Shown here in pieces: positions 7,984 to 16,462 of a stretch of 45,299 nucleotides of DNA. The notes beneath the pieces are model-generated. The model saw nothing but the letters and a program-made list of their open reading frames with translations. It was not told where the DNA came from and did no database searches. The position numbers and the translations under genes are program-made. Location: the NCBI GenBank assembly GCA_017403085.1, contig JAFQOQ010000002.1, positions 1-45,299 on the forward strand, in the 5' to 3' direction. Each line of letters begins with the position of its first letter. Position 1 is the stretch's first letter. Source of the stretch: Alphaproteobacteria bacterium. GTDB taxonomy: Bacteria > Pseudomonadota > Alphaproteobacteria > Rs-D84.

Positions 7984-8406
7984 ATGTCTTTTTGGAATTA
8001 TGTGATTAATACGGATTGGAATCATAAGAAAAAAGATTGGCGCGAATATTGCGAAATGCGTAACCGCTTGGTTCAGGCAAGAAATGATGTGCAAGTCGCT
8101 AGTTTTGATATCGCATTGTGTCATGAACCAGGTATGCAGGGTAATGATAAGCAAAGGGCCTGTATCAATTATTATGAATTTGATTCGCCTGTTTTTACGG
8201 ATATCGCTGATCGTGCGCCGTGGGCAAATATAGATGTTAGGTATTGTCCATTGTTTCTTAGTCGTGATTCTGTTTATGGGTGTTATAAATTAGACTGTGA
8301 ATATATAAATGCAAATAGAAGGTATGTGGAATTATTGAAAGAGCGGAATAAACTACAGGCCAAGTTGCAACGTTTTTGGTTCGCTAAATTTGCGCTGGCA
8401 AGATAA
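7984..8406 (+). CDS. Hypothetical 140-aa protein with C-terminal helix
   Basis: Family not recognised. It has no signal peptide or membrane segment. The N-terminus is Trp/Lys rich (FWNYVINTDWNHKKKDW). The middle holds four or more Cys spread without a clear metal motif (ALCHEP, RACINYY, YCPLF, GCYKLDC). The last 35 residues (NRRYVELLKERNKLQAKL) form a strongly amphipathic helix, probably a coiled coil. A GGGGGTG ribosome site precedes ATG 7984. It lies 17 nt after lepA and 23 nt before the recombinase-like gene, so the three may share a transcript. The coding call rests on frame length, codon use and the ribosome site. Confidence 0.72.
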   Translation: MSFWNYVINTDWNHKKKDWREYCEMRNRLVQARNDVQVASFDIALCHEPGMQGNDKQRACINYYEFDSPVFTDIADRAPWANIDVRYCPLFLSRDSVYGCYKLDCEYINANRRYVELLKERNKLQAKLQRFWFAKFALAR

Positions 8407-8429
8407 AAAACAAAAAAAAGGGGGCCGAT

Positions 8430-9437
8430 ATGGCGCACCAATTTTATTTTAATCCGTATATTTTGGATAACTTGCCGGCACCGGCACGGGGTTTTGATGT
8501 GGTGCAGGATATTTCGGAACCAAAACTGCGTATGTATATTACTAGTCGTGGTGTAAAAACTTTTTTTGTGCGAAAACGTGTGCGCGGAAAAGATAAACGA
8601 ATTTTAATTGGGAATTACCCAGATGTAGATATCGAAGATGCGCGTGGGGCAGTGCAAAATATTTTACAGGAAGCATTGAAAAGTCCGCCTGTGCGAAGAA
8701 AGAAAATATCATTTAAAAAATTCCTGGATTTGTATTTACAAAATCGTGTGCGCAGATGTGAAGATTCCTATGTAAAGTTGGTGCGCGCAATAGATTTGCA
8801 TTTGTCAGATTTGTTTGAAAAAAATATATCAGATATTAATGCCACAGATATTAAAAATGTGTTGGATAATATTACAGGGCGGGCAATTGCAGGACGTATG
8901 CAAGAACTGTTGCAAAGCGTTTTTAAGTATGCGATTGAAATGGGATACGTGAAAAAAAATCCAACAGATGATGTTGAAAAAATTGTGCAAACGCGACGCG
9001 TGCGTCCGTTAAATAGGGCGGGACTGCACAGACTAATCGCGGCAATTGATAAAGAACCAAACCAGACGTTGCGTGCGGCGTTCTATATGTTGATTTATGG
9101 TTTTGTGCCAAAGTCAAAAATATTTTCGATGGCGTGGGAAGATTTAGACTTTAATCATGATATGTGGTTGTCGCACCCCTTGTCAGACAGGGCGATTGTG
9201 CTGCTGCAAGATTTGCCACAAAATGGACATTGGGTTTTTGCAGGACGTGGTGGGATGCATTTGATGGATCCACGCACGGCGTGGCGACGGATTGCAATAT
9301 CGGCAGGAATACCGAATTTAACCATGGATGATGTGCATAAATTCTTGATGCGGCAGTTGGTGTGGGCGTCTGACAAGGAAGATTTGCGTGTGAATATAAA
9401 CACATTGCTGGATGATATTTTTGACCACAGTATATAG
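8430..9437 (+). CDS. Tyrosine-recombinase/integrase-like protein, catalytic residues lost
   Basis: 335 aa. The architecture is that of phage-type integrases: an N-terminal arm-binding region (YITSRGVKTFFVRKRVRGKDKRILIGNYPDVDIEDAR), a SAM-like core-binding domain (about 85-175, with FKKFLDLYLQNRV) and a catalytic-type domain (about 185-325). The catalytic residues appear replaced: the box I region reads YGFVPKSKIFSMAWEDLD, with no Arg where TGLRRGE is usual; the Lys hairpin is shortened; the box II position reads DDVHKFLMRQLV instead of HDLRRTF; and no Tyr is found near the end (LLDDIFDHSI). This suggests a DNA-binding protein derived from an integrase rather than an active enzyme. The frame is intact, with normal codon use and an AAGGGGG ribosome site. 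Confidence 0.78.
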   Translation: MAHQFYFNPYILDNLPAPARGFDVVQDISEPKLRMYITSRGVKTFFVRKRVRGKDKRILIGNYPDVDIEDARGAVQNILQEALKSPPVRRKKISFKKFLDLYLQNRVRRCEDSYVKLVRAIDLHLSDLFEKNISDINATDIKNVLDNITGRAIAGRMQELLQSVFKYAIEMGYVKKNPTDDVEKIVQTRRVRPLNRAGLHRLIAAIDKEPNQTLRAAFYMLIYGFVPKSKIFSMAWEDLDFNHDMWLSHPLSDRAIVLLQDLPQNGHWVFAGRGGMHLMDPRTAWRRIAISAGIPNLTMDDVHKFLMRQLVWASDKEDLRVNINTLLDDIFDHSI

Positions 9438-9445
9438 TTTCGATT

Positions 9446-9476
9446 TTGTCAAGTGCTTGTTACCGTTTGTTATAAT
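9446..9476 (+). promoter_or_regulatory. acpP promoter, perfect extended -10
   Basis: TGTTATAAT (9468-9476) matches the TGnTATAAT extended -10 exactly. TTGTCA (9446-9451) is a possible -35 with a long 19-nt spacing. The leader to acpP is about 85 nt and contains a further TTGACA (9480). Confidence 0.55.
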
Positions 9477-9568
9477 TCCTTGACACAGTATCTATAAAAT
9501 GATAGCTTAGTAATCAATGACGGTCATGGTATGGACCAAACAATTTAACAAAAACAAAGGAAAAAAAT

Positions 9569-9805
9569 ATGACAACTTTTGAAAAAGTGAAAAAAATTGT
9601 AGCTGAAAAACTGGGTGTGCCAGAAGAAAAGGTTACAGAATCTGCAGCATTCGTAAATGATTTGGGTGCAGACAGCTTGGACGTTGTTGAATTCGTTATG
9701 GAAGTAGAAAAAGAATTCGATATCCAAATTCCAGATGATGCAGCTGCTAAATTGGAAAAAGTTGGTGACGCAGTTAAATATATTGACGAACACAAGAAAA
9801 ACTAA
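9569..9805 (+). CDS. acpP: Acyl carrier protein
   Basis: 78 aa, acidic, full length. Carries growing acyl chains for fatty acid and lipid A synthesis. Ser36 in GADSLD is the 4'-phosphopantetheine attachment site. Helix II ([17 protein letters not shown]) and the [16 protein letters not shown] segment are typical. An AAAGGAAAAAAAT ribosome site lies just upstream. A strong terminator follows, so expression is probably independent of fabF 128 nt downstream, as expected for an abundant protein. Confidence 0.97.
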   Translation: MTTFEKVKKIVAEKLGVPEEKVTESAAFVNDLGADSLDVVEFVMEVEKEFDIQIPDDAAAKLEKVGDAVKYIDEHKKN

Positions 9806-9830
9806 TTGTAGTATTGTTAATATGCTTATT

Positions 9831-9864
9831 ATCCGTTGGTGTTTTTGCGCCAACGGATTTTTTT
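9831..9864 (+). terminator. Rho-independent terminator after acpP
   Basis: ATCCGTTGG (9831-9839) and CCAACGGAT (9850-9858) form nine perfect pairs and are followed by seven T. Confidence 0.92.
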
Positions 9865-9933
9865 ACTGCATTTTTGTTGGAAAATGTTTATTATACCCAC
9901 GTATGTTAGTTAAACGATAAAGGAATATATGTT

Positions 9934-11184
9934 ATGAGAAGAGTTGTTGTCACTGGTATGGGTATCGTTTCGCCTGTGGGTACGGGTGTGGAATATGCAT
10001 GGAAAAATATTCTGGCAGGAAAATCAGGTGTTCGTAAAATTGATTCTTTTGATGTTTCTGATTTGGCATCGCAAATTGCAGGTGTGCCAGAATGTGGTAC
10101 CGAACCGGGGCAGTTTAATCCAGATATGGTTGTGGATGCGCGCGAACAGCGTAAATTAGATAGATATACTTTGTATGGTATGGTTGCCGCAGATGAAGCA
10201 ATCAAGGATGCAGGGCTGGATACATATGATGGCGATAAAACTCGCTTCGGGGTGGCAATCGGCAGTGGTATTGGTGGGCTGAATACGATATATGATAATT
10301 GTATTGAGCTGCATGATGGTGGGCCGCGTCGCGTTAGTCCATTCTTTATCCCAAAGGGTATTATTAATATGGCGGCGGGCAATATTTCAATTAAGTATGG
10401 CTTGCAGGGGCCAGATATTTCTGTGGTGACGGCGTGTGCAACAGGCGCGCATTCCATTGGCGAGGCTGCGCGTATGATTCAACATGGCGATGCGGATGTT
10501 ATGGTTTGTGGTGGTACCGAAGGTGCGGTTGGACGTATCGGTCTGGCGGGATTTTCGGCTATGCGTGCGCTTAGTACGCGTAATGATGCGCCAGAGGCTG
10601 CATCGCGCCCATGGGATAAAAATCGTGATGGGTTTATTATGTCCGAAGGGGCAGGGGTGTTGGTGCTGGAAGAATATGAACATGCGGTTGCGCGTGGTGC
10701 AAAAATTTATGCCGAGGTTGCAGGTTATGGAATGTCGGGGGATGCGTATCATATTACCGCGCCATCGCCAAATGGCGAAGGTGGAATGCGAGCAATGGCA
10801 TCTGCGTTAAAGGATGCAAATTTGCAGCCGGCGGATGTTGATTATATTAACGCGCATGGCACTTCAACAGGATTGGGTGACGTTGGTGAATTGGCGGCGG
10901 TTCAAACATTGTTCAAGGATACAAATGTTTGTATGTCTTCTACGAAGTCTATGACAGGGCATTTGTTGGGTGCAGCTGGCGCGGTTGAGGCGATATTCTG
11001 TGTATTGTCTATTCGTGATGGGGTTGTTCCGCCAACAATAAATTTGGATGACCCAGAAGATGCGGTTGGTGATTTCAATTTGGTTCCGCATGTTGCGCAA
11101 AAGCGTGAAGTGAATGTTGCGCTGAGTAATAGTTTTGGATTTGGGGGAACAAACGCCAGCCTTGTATTAACAAAAATTAAATAA
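9934..11184 (+). CDS. fabF: 3-oxoacyl-ACP synthase II (KAS II)
   Basis: 416 aa. Elongates acyl-ACP with malonyl-ACP and handles the temperature-sensitive C16:1 to C18:1 step. The Cys-His-His triad is visible: Cys168 in TACATGAHSIGEA, His308 in HGTSTGLGD, His343 in TKSMTGHLLGAAG. The C-terminus SFGFGGTNASLVL is typical and length is normal. AAGGAATATATGTT lies before ATG 9934. It follows acpP in the classic order but behind acpP's terminator. The usual next gene, mltG, is 2.4 kb away, with a tRNA and two other genes between. Confidence 0.96.
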   Translation: MRRVVVTGMGIVSPVGTGVEYAWKNILAGKSGVRKIDSFDVSDLASQIAGVPECGTEPGQFNPDMVVDAREQRKLDRYTLYGMVAADEAIKDAGLDTYDGDKTRFGVAIGSGIGGLNTIYDNCIELHDGGPRRVSPFFIPKGIINMAAGNISIKYGLQGPDISVVTACATGAHSIGEAARMIQHGDADVMVCGGTEGAVGRIGLAGFSAMRALSTRNDAPEAASRPWDKNRDGFIMSEGAGVLVLEEYEHAVARGAKIYAEVAGYGMSGDAYHITAPSPNGEGGMRAMASALKDANLQPADVDYINAHGTSTGLGDVGELAAVQTLFKDTNVCMSSTKSMTGHLLGAAGAVEAIFCVLSIRDGVVPPTINLDDPEDAVGDFNLVPHVAQKREVNVALSNSFGFGGTNASLVLTKIK

Positions 11185-11202
11185 AATAATTCATCCACAG
11201 TC

Positions 11203-11248
11203 AAAAACACCGGTGCATGTATGTCTAATACACTACGCCGGTGTTTTT
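11203..11248 (+). terminator. Terminator of the TGTA-N7-TACA loop family, copy A
   Basis: AAAAACACCGG (11203-11213) and CCGGTGTTTTT (11238-11248) form an 11-bp stem. The 24-nt loop holds an inner hairpin TGTAT-GTCTA-ATACA and ends CTACG. The element, with its following AATTGTATCTAA, is repeated almost exactly at 33109-33154. It ends the fabF transcript and is symmetric enough to work in both directions. Confidence 0.9.
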
Positions 11249-11264
11249 AATTGTATCTAAAAAT

Positions 11265-11290
11265 AAAAAAACGACACAAGGTCGTTTTTT
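11265..11290 (-). terminator. Terminator of tRNA-Pro
   Basis: On the minus strand AACGAC-CTTGT-GTCGTT followed by a T run, seven nt past the tRNA CCA end. Confidence 0.8.
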
Positions 11291-11296
11291 ATTTTA

Positions 11297-11373
<77 letters not shown>

Positions 11374-11417
11374 ATAACTGTGCGCATGATTATGCAACCA
11401 TTTAATGCAAAATGCAA

Positions 11418-11669
11418 TTATTTTGTTTTCTGATTTTGATAATGTTTTCTGCATGCTTGGGCAATTTCGTGTGCTGTTTTTAATGCCCATGCCGGTGATG
11501 TAAGTTCGCCGATGCCAATGAAAATGCAGCGCCCGTCCCGAGTGTTGTATTTCTGAATAATACGTGTGCCAATGGTTGGATAAATTGCCCCGTTGCCAGT
11601 GCGTGTAAAATAACCATATTCGCAATGTTTATCGCACCCGTCGCAATGGGTTGGTGTATCAAATTTCAT
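11418..11669 (-). CDS. Small Cys-motif hypothetical protein
   Basis: 83 aa from ATG 11669, chosen over a longer upstream frame because AAGGAAGAAAT lies directly before it and the extension is low-complexity. The N-terminus holds THCDGCDKHCEYGYF, a tight Cys/His cluster suited to a zinc or Fe-S site, followed by a mixed region (GAIYPTIGTRIIQKY) and a helical C-terminus (AWALKTAHEIAQACRKHY). The family was not recognised. It sits between tRNA-Pro and a divergent acyl-CoA synthetase-like gene. Confidence 0.65.
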   Translation of the reverse strand: MKFDTPTHCDGCDKHCEYGYFTRTGNGAIYPTIGTRIIQKYNTRDGRCIFIGIGELTSPAWALKTAHEIAQACRKHYQNQKTK

Positions 11670-11810
11670 ATTTCTTCCTTTGTTCTTTTTTCTGGTGTGA
11701 TTAGGATTTAATACAAAATGGCTTGCGCAATCAAGAATTTTTTTTGATATTTTTTCTTGTAATTTGTTGCGGGCTGCACCATATTTATATTTGCAGAAAA
11801 AAGGATAAAT

Positions 11811-13502
11811 ATGTTTGCAAAGCGATTCCTGAACAAGGAAATTTTTGATGATTATGATGATTATGTTCAAAACGCGGTGCCAAATGTTCCTGATAACTTT
11901 AATTTTGCCTATGATGTTATAGATGTGATTGCAGATGAGTCACCAGACAAAGTTGCGTTGTTATGGACAAATGATACGGGTGAAAAAAAGTCAATTACGT
12001 TTAAAATGTTGTCACAGTGGTCAAATGCCGTTGCGAATTTCTTGGTGTCGCGTGGGTTGAAAAAGGGCGATGCGGTGCTGCTGTTTATGCGGCGCAGATG
12101 GGAATATTGGGTTTTGATGATGGCAATGCATAAATTGGGTGTGATTCCAATTCCATCAACAAATCAATTGAAATCTAAGGATATTGAATATAGGTTAAAG
12201 GCTGCAAATGCGGCGGCGGTTATTGCGTTTGATGATGGGGGGATTATTCGCGAAATAAAAAGTGCAATTGGGGATAATACCGTAATTCAGTTAATTGACT
12301 GTGCGGATATTAGTGCGGCGTGCGAATCGTATTCGCAAACGCTGGCGCGTGTGCCAAATGAAAATACCGATACAATGGTTGTGTATTTCACCAGTGGTAC
12401 AACAGATATGCCAAAAATGGTGGCGCATAATTTTATATATCCATTGGGGCATATAAATACTGCAATATTTTGGCAAAGATTACGTGATGGGGATATTCAC
12501 TTTACGTTGTCTGAATCTGGTTGGGCAAAGTGTTCGTGGGGAAAAATGTATGGTCAATGGCTGGCAGGTGCAACTGTGTTTGTATTTGATTTCAGTCGTA
12601 TATTTACCGCACATGATTTGCTGACTGCGATTGCAGAAAATAAAATTACATCGTTCTGTGCGCCGCCAACGGCATATAAAATGATGATTCATGCAGATAT
12701 GAGCAAGTATGATTTGTCTTCGTTGAAAAAGGCAGATGTCGCAGGCGAGGCACTAAATCCAGAGGTTTATGAACGTTTCTTGGAAAATACAGGTGTAAAA
12801 CTGCACGAGGGGTTCGGCCAGACGGAAACATGTGTGATGCTATTCACAAATGAGTGGATTGAACCAAAACCGGGGGCGATGGGAATGCCTGCGGCAGGAT
12901 GGGGGGTTCAGCTGTTGGATGAACGTGGTCGTCCTGTCACAGAAGATGGGACGGTTGGCGAAATCTGTGTGTCTTTGAAGGATGGGTGGCCGTTGGGATT
13001 GTTTCAGGGGTATCATAAAAACGAAAAGATGACGGCGTCTGTTGCACGCGATGGATATTACCATACGGGTGATGTTGCGTACCGTGATGCAGATGGATAT
13101 TATTGGTTCGTAGGGCGTAATGATGATTTAATAAAGTCTAGTGGGTATCGTGTTAGTCCGTTTGAAGTTGAGTCCGTGTTGATGGAGCACCCATCTGTGC
13201 GCGAGGTTGCGGTGACAGGCGTCCCAGATCCATCGCGCGGTCAGGCGGTTAAGGCGACGGTGGTGTTGAATAAATATTTTCAGCCGGGTGATGTGTTGGT
13301 ACGTCAATTACAGGATTATGCAAAATCACGGGCGGCGCATTATAAATGTCCGCGTGTGATTGAATTTGTGGATAGCCTGCCCATGACAATCAGCGGTAAA
13401 ATTCGGCGCGCGTTAATTCGTACGCTGGACAGTGCCAAGGAAACAATTGTAGATCCAATTAAGAATACAATTGGTTTGGGCAAGGAAGAAGATGAAAAAT
13501 AA
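11811..13502 (+). CDS. AMP-forming acyl-CoA synthetase-like enzyme (ANL superfamily)
   Basis: 563 aa. Activates a carboxylic acid with ATP and transfers it to CoA. Core motifs are visible: P-loop YFTSGTTDMPK (about 192-202), EGFGQTET, YYHTGDVAYRDADGYYWFVGRNDD (hinge region), and the catalytic Lys in TISGKIRR (near 529). SESGWAKCSWGKMYGQW and the overall layout resemble medium-chain acyl-CoA synthetases (ACSM type) more than acetyl-CoA synthetase; substrate not determined. A Lys/Glu tail of about 25 residues follows. AAAGGATAA precedes ATG 11811, and a 13-bp stem terminator follows. It may feed exogenous fatty acids to the neighbouring synthesis genes, which is inference. Confidence 0.9.
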   Translation: MFAKRFLNKEIFDDYDDYVQNAVPNVPDNFNFAYDVIDVIADESPDKVALLWTNDTGEKKSITFKMLSQWSNAVANFLVSRGLKKGDAVLLFMRRRWEYWVLMMAMHKLGVIPIPSTNQLKSKDIEYRLKAANAAAVIAFDDGGIIREIKSAIGDNTVIQLIDCADISAACESYSQTLARVPNENTDTMVVYFTSGTTDMPKMVAHNFIYPLGHINTAIFWQRLRDGDIHFTLSESGWAKCSWGKMYGQWLAGATVFVFDFSRIFTAHDLLTAIAENKITSFCAPPTAYKMMIHADMSKYDLSSLKKADVAGEALNPEVYERFLENTGVKLHEGFGQTETCVMLFTNEWIEPKPGAMGMPAAGWGVQLLDERGRPVTEDGTVGEICVSLKDGWPLGLFQGYHKNEKMTASVARDGYYHTGDVAYRDADGYYWFVGRNDDLIKSSGYRVSPFEVESVLMEHPSVREVAVTGVPDPSRGQAVKATVVLNKYFQPGDVLVRQLQDYAKSRAAHYKCPRVIEFVDSLPMTISGKIRRALIRTLDSAKETIVDPIKNTIGLGKEEDEK

Positions 13503-13530
13503 AAATCCCCACCGCATGGTGGGGATTTTT
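13501..13530 (+). terminator. Rho-independent terminator
   Basis: AAAAATCCCCACC (13501-13513) pairs with GGTGGGGATTTTT (13518-13530): 13 perfect pairs with a GCAT loop. Confidence 0.93.
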
Positions 13531-13580
13531 CTTGTTTTGATGTTTGCAATTTGTGTTTTATCTGTAATAATTGACGCATT

Positions 13581-14591
13581 ATGGTGCGCAAGAGAGGGTT
13601 CTTTCCCAAACATGTTTTGTTGCAAATTGTATTGATCCCAGTGGTAATAATGTTTATTGCGCTGGTGATGATGTTTGGTGTTCAATCGTCTGTGCGAGAA
13701 GATGCAGTTTTTGTGATTTCGGCGGGTGATACGGTATCTGGGGTGGCGCATAAATTGATGCAACAGAAACTAATCGATTCGGAACAGGTGTTTAAAATGG
13801 CCGTTCGGTTAAATGGTGGAAAAATTCAAAGTGGCCAATATGATATTCCCGTTGCGGCCAGCAGTTGGAAAATCGCAGATATGTTCGCAAATGGTCGTGT
13901 GGCATCCACTACGATAGTTATCCCCGAAGGATTGACAATAAAACAGATTAAGAGTCTGTTGTTGCGTGCGTCTAATTTAACGGGTGGGGTAGAGTGTGAA
14001 TCTGGGAATACTGCGCCAGTGTGTAATTTGCAAGATGGTCAGGTTTTTCCAGATACGTATCGTGTTGCCAAGGGGACGTCACGGTTGGCGTTGCTGGATT
14101 TAGCGCGTAAAAAAATGATTTCTGTAGAAAATGCATGGCGTGCAGCAAACAAAAAATTGCCAAAACCATTGAAAAATTGGAACGAGGTACTAACACTGGC
14201 GTCTATTGTTCAAAAGGAAACGCCACAGGCGCGTGAAATGCCAATTGTTGCCAGCGTTTATTTAAACAGATTGCGCAAAGGAATGCGGTTGCAGGCGGAT
14301 CCGACGGTGGTGTATGCATTAACCGATGGGTTGGGGGATATGCAGGGACAGGCATTGTTACGTGGGCATTTAAAGATAGAAAATCCATATAATACGTATC
14401 GTAATTCTGGATTGCCGCCGGCACCAATTGCAAATGTTGGTGAAAATGCAATCCGTGCGGTATTGCGGCCCGCAGATACAAACTATTTATTCTTTGTTGC
14501 GGATGGCAAAGGTGGGCATAGATTTTCTAAATCGTATGAAGAACATAAAAAGAATCATGCGACGTGGCGCAAAATAAAAAAGCAAAAATAA
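13581..14591 (+). CDS. mltG: Endolytic murein transglycosylase MltG (YceG-like)
   Basis: 336 aa. Cuts nascent glycan strands at the inner membrane and ends polymerisation. One N-terminal TM helix (about 10-35), a LysM-like segment (FVISAGDTVSGVAHKLMQQKLI), then the YceG domain with IVIPEGLTIKQI, catalytic Glu213 in LASIVQKET, LNRLRKGMRLQADPTVVYAL and YNTYRNSGLPPAPIANVG. Length is normal. The family commonly follows fabF in this class of bacteria; here it is separated by tRNA-Pro, a Cys protein and the acyl-CoA synthetase-like gene. No clear ribosome site is seen before ATG 13581. A weak TTTGCA/TAATAA promoter may lie at 13543-13570. Confidence 0.94.
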   Translation: MVRKRGFFPKHVLLQIVLIPVVIMFIALVMMFGVQSSVREDAVFVISAGDTVSGVAHKLMQQKLIDSEQVFKMAVRLNGGKIQSGQYDIPVAASSWKIADMFANGRVASTTIVIPEGLTIKQIKSLLLRASNLTGGVECESGNTAPVCNLQDGQVFPDTYRVAKGTSRLALLDLARKKMISVENAWRAANKKLPKPLKNWNEVLTLASIVQKETPQAREMPIVASVYLNRLRKGMRLQADPTVVYALTDGLGDMQGQALLRGHLKIENPYNTYRNSGLPPAPIANVGENAIRAVLRPADTNYLFFVADGKGGHRFSKSYEEHKKNHATWRKIKKQK

Positions 14592-14832
14592 ATTCTGATG
14601 TTTGTATAAAATCGCTGGGTGCCGGTTTTAGAAAAAATTTTTTTTATTTGTTTTATAAAAAAATCGTCACTTGGTTATTTTTGATAATAATTAAAAAATA
14701 TAACAAATTATAACAAAAATAAAAAATACCCTGTGTTTCTGGGTGTTTGATTTGTCGTATGTGAATAAAATCCGAATCGAAGCCGTGGCCTAGCGTAGCA
14801 TATTTTGTAAATGTTTGCAAAAATCTTTGGTG
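14592..14832. other. AT-rich intergenic region without a gene
   Basis: Long A/T runs (14630-14730), including several ataacaaa-like words, and no open frame with a ribosome site. CCCTGTGTTTCTGGGTG (14730-14746) is a weak hairpin. No clear terminator for mltG was found, other than the T run after GGTGCCGGTTTTAG. Confidence 0.5.
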
Positions 14833-14862
14833 TTGCGGGTGGGATTTTATGCCTGGTAAAAT
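14833..14862 (+). promoter_or_regulatory. Promoter of the beta-barrel protein gene
   Basis: TTGCGG (14833-14838), 18-nt spacer and extended -10 TGG-TAAAAT (14854-14862). Transcription would start inside the inverted repeat that follows. Confidence 0.5.
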
Positions 14863-14902
14863 TGTATTAACTAGACATATTAATCTAGTTTAGTTAATAC
14901 AA
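14862..14902 (+). promoter_or_regulatory. 12-bp inverted repeat in the leader of the beta-barrel gene
   Basis: TTGTATTAACTA (14862-14873) and TAGTTAATACAA (14891-14902) are perfect inverted copies, with a nested CTAG...CTAG inside (14871-14874 and 14885-14888). It begins at the end of the -10 and finishes about 6 nt before the AAAGGAAAA ribosome site. It can be a dimeric repressor operator or a 5'-end RNA stem that stabilises the message; position does not separate these. Confidence 0.7.
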
Positions 14903-14917
14903 ACGAAAGGAAAAAAT

Positions 14918-15703
14918 ATGAAAAAATTAACATTAACATCTTTGCTGACTATATTTGCAGTCTCAGGCGCACATGCGGCAAACATTATTGATGGTAATCC
15001 ATTATACCGCCCAGGCGAAGGTCGTTTTTATAGTAATTTTGCAGTGGAATCTCATTCTGAGGCAATCGAAGATTGGGCTGTTTCCGAAGAATTTGGGTAT
15101 GGTGTCACAGATAAATTGGCACTGTATATGAAAACGGGCGTATCAGAACAAGAAAGTTTTGATGCGATGTCTTGGGATGCATTTACAGTTGGCTTAAACT
15201 ATCGCGTGATTGATATGGGCGCGTGGAAGGGCGATGTGTATGGTGTATATAGCCTGAATCCAGTATGGGGTGATCATGTACCTTTCTTGGATGAAGATAT
15301 GACAGAATATACATGGACGCTGGGGATGCGCGGCGGTTATGTTGGCGACGGTTGGACATTGGCCGGGCATGTTGATTTTGATTACCTGAACACTGAATCT
15401 TTCAATTGGGGTGACGACGGTATGCATAAACTGAGCGTTGGTGTAGATGGTCAGTTAGTACTGTGCCCACAATGGAACCTGATTGGTGGAATCGAATATA
15501 CTGGTGTCTTGGATGATGAAACGCCGGCCGGTGAAGAAATCAAAGATGCGGGTAAATGGACCGGAAAAATCGGTGCGAACTATAATTTGGACGAAACCAA
15601 ATACATTGGCGCATATTTCATGGGCGAAATGGAACATTCAACCGGCGATTGGGAATGGGTTGATGGATTTGGGTTTGGTGTGAATTTTGGCATCGAATTC
15701 TAA
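14918..15703 (+). CDS. Outer-membrane beta-barrel protein
   Basis: 261 aa. The signal peptide (MKKLTLTSLLTIFAVSGAHA, cleavage after AHA) is followed by about 240 residues of alternating amphipathic strands rich in Trp, Tyr, Gly and Asp (YMKTGVS, FTVGLNYRVIDMG, YTWTLGMRGGY, WTLAGHVDFDY, WNLIGGIEYTG), ending GFGFGVNFGIEF with the C-terminal Phe used by the BAM machinery. Size suggests a 10-12 strand barrel. The family is not recognised beyond 'small OMP'. It is strongly acidic. It has its own promoter, an inverted-repeat leader and a terminator, so it is a single-gene unit, probably well expressed. Confidence 0.85.
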   Translation: MKKLTLTSLLTIFAVSGAHAANIIDGNPLYRPGEGRFYSNFAVESHSEAIEDWAVSEEFGYGVTDKLALYMKTGVSEQESFDAMSWDAFTVGLNYRVIDMGAWKGDVYGVYSLNPVWGDHVPFLDEDMTEYTWTLGMRGGYVGDGWTLAGHVDFDYLNTESFNWGDDGMHKLSVGVDGQLVLCPQWNLIGGIEYTGVLDDETPAGEEIKDAGKWTGKIGANYNLDETKYIGAYFMGEMEHSTGDWEWVDGFGFGVNFGIEF

Positions 15704-15711
15704 GAAAATAG

Positions 15712-15737
15712 AAAAATCCCCCACATGGGGGATTTTT
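15712..15737 (+). terminator. Rho-independent terminator
   Basis: AAAAATCCCCC (15712-15722) pairs with GGGGGATTTTT (15727-15737): 11 bp, loop ACAT. Confidence 0.92.
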
Positions 15738-15897
15738 TGTAATGTTTTATATACTTCTCTGTTTTTTCTTTGATTGTGTGGTTGTGGTTTATTGATAACA
15801 ACACAAACAATATTTTTGTCATTTTTGCAGTTTGCCTAAAATCCTAATTTTACGGGCGTTTCAAGCGGAATTCTTATATTTTTTTCCTAGTTTTTCC

Positions 15898-15926
15898 TTG
15901 ACAATGTGGGGGGGTGAGTTTATAGT
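15898..15926 (+). promoter_or_regulatory. Promoter of the str (rpsL) operon
   Basis: TTGACA (15898-15903), 17-nt spacer, TATAGT (15921-15926). The G-run GTGGGGGGGTG lies in the spacer. This is the best promoter in the gap 15704-16078 and the likely entry for the ribosomal cluster. Confidence 0.8.
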
Positions 15927-15932
15927 ATGTTC

Positions 15933-16078
15933 GCTTTCCGTGTAAATAAGGGAAGTAGAAAATACAGAAACCGCTTTGATTTTACAGATTTATAATCCGG
16001 CGTAAGTCGTTGAAATAAGTCTGATAGGCGGGTTTTGTGCAGGCTAAAATAGGTAGTAAAAAAAGAAAGAGATTTTGA
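15933..16078 (+). promoter_or_regulatory. Leader of rpsL, about 145 nt
   Basis: A long untranslated leader. AAACCGC (about 15967) can pair with GCGGGTTT (about 16028) with one bulge, closing a domain of roughly 50 nt. Only a weak AAGAAAGAG ribosome site precedes the ATG. The rest of the gap (15738-15897) is AT-rich with no gene seen. Confidence 0.4.
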
Positions 16079-16450
16079 ATGCCAACAGTAAATCAACTGA
16101 TTCGGAAACCTCGTAAAAAGGTCGTTGTGAAAAGCACAGCGCCAGACATGTTGGAAAACCCACAGAAACGTGGTGTTTGCACACGTGTTTATACGACAAC
16201 ACCGAAAAAACCTAATTCGGCGCAGCGTAAGGTTGCCCGTGTGAAACTGGCAAACGGCCGCGAAGTAACAGCATATATCCCTGGCGAAGGTCACAATTTG
16301 CAGGAACACAGCGTTGTTATGATTCGTGGTGGTCGTGTAAAGGACTTGCCTGGTGTAAAGTATCATATTATCCGCGGTGTCTTGGATACCAAGGGCGTTG
16401 ATGCAAGAAAACAGGGTCGTTCTTTGTATGGTGCCAAAACAAAGAAATAA
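16079..16450 (+). CDS. rpsL: 30S ribosomal protein S12
   Basis: 123 aa, full length. Sits at the decoding centre. [38 protein letters not shown] and [14 protein letters not shown] are all conserved. The lysine of PKKPNSA and the KDLPGV loop, where streptomycin-resistance changes map, are unchanged, so a sensitive-type S12 is expected. First gene of the str cluster. Confidence 0.98.
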   Translation: MPTVNQLIRKPRKKVVVKSTAPDMLENPQKRGVCTRVYTTTPKKPNSAQRKVARVKLANGREVTAYIPGEGHNLQEHSVVMIRGGRVKDLPGVKYHIIRGVLDTKGVDARKQGRSLYGAKTKK

Positions 16451-16462
16451 TTAGTTTAACCA

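Noticed and set aside
11670..11870. 150-aa version of the small Cys protein
   Set aside because: The extension is low-complexity, runs past the divergent gene's start and lacks a ribosome site; ATG 11669 has a good one.
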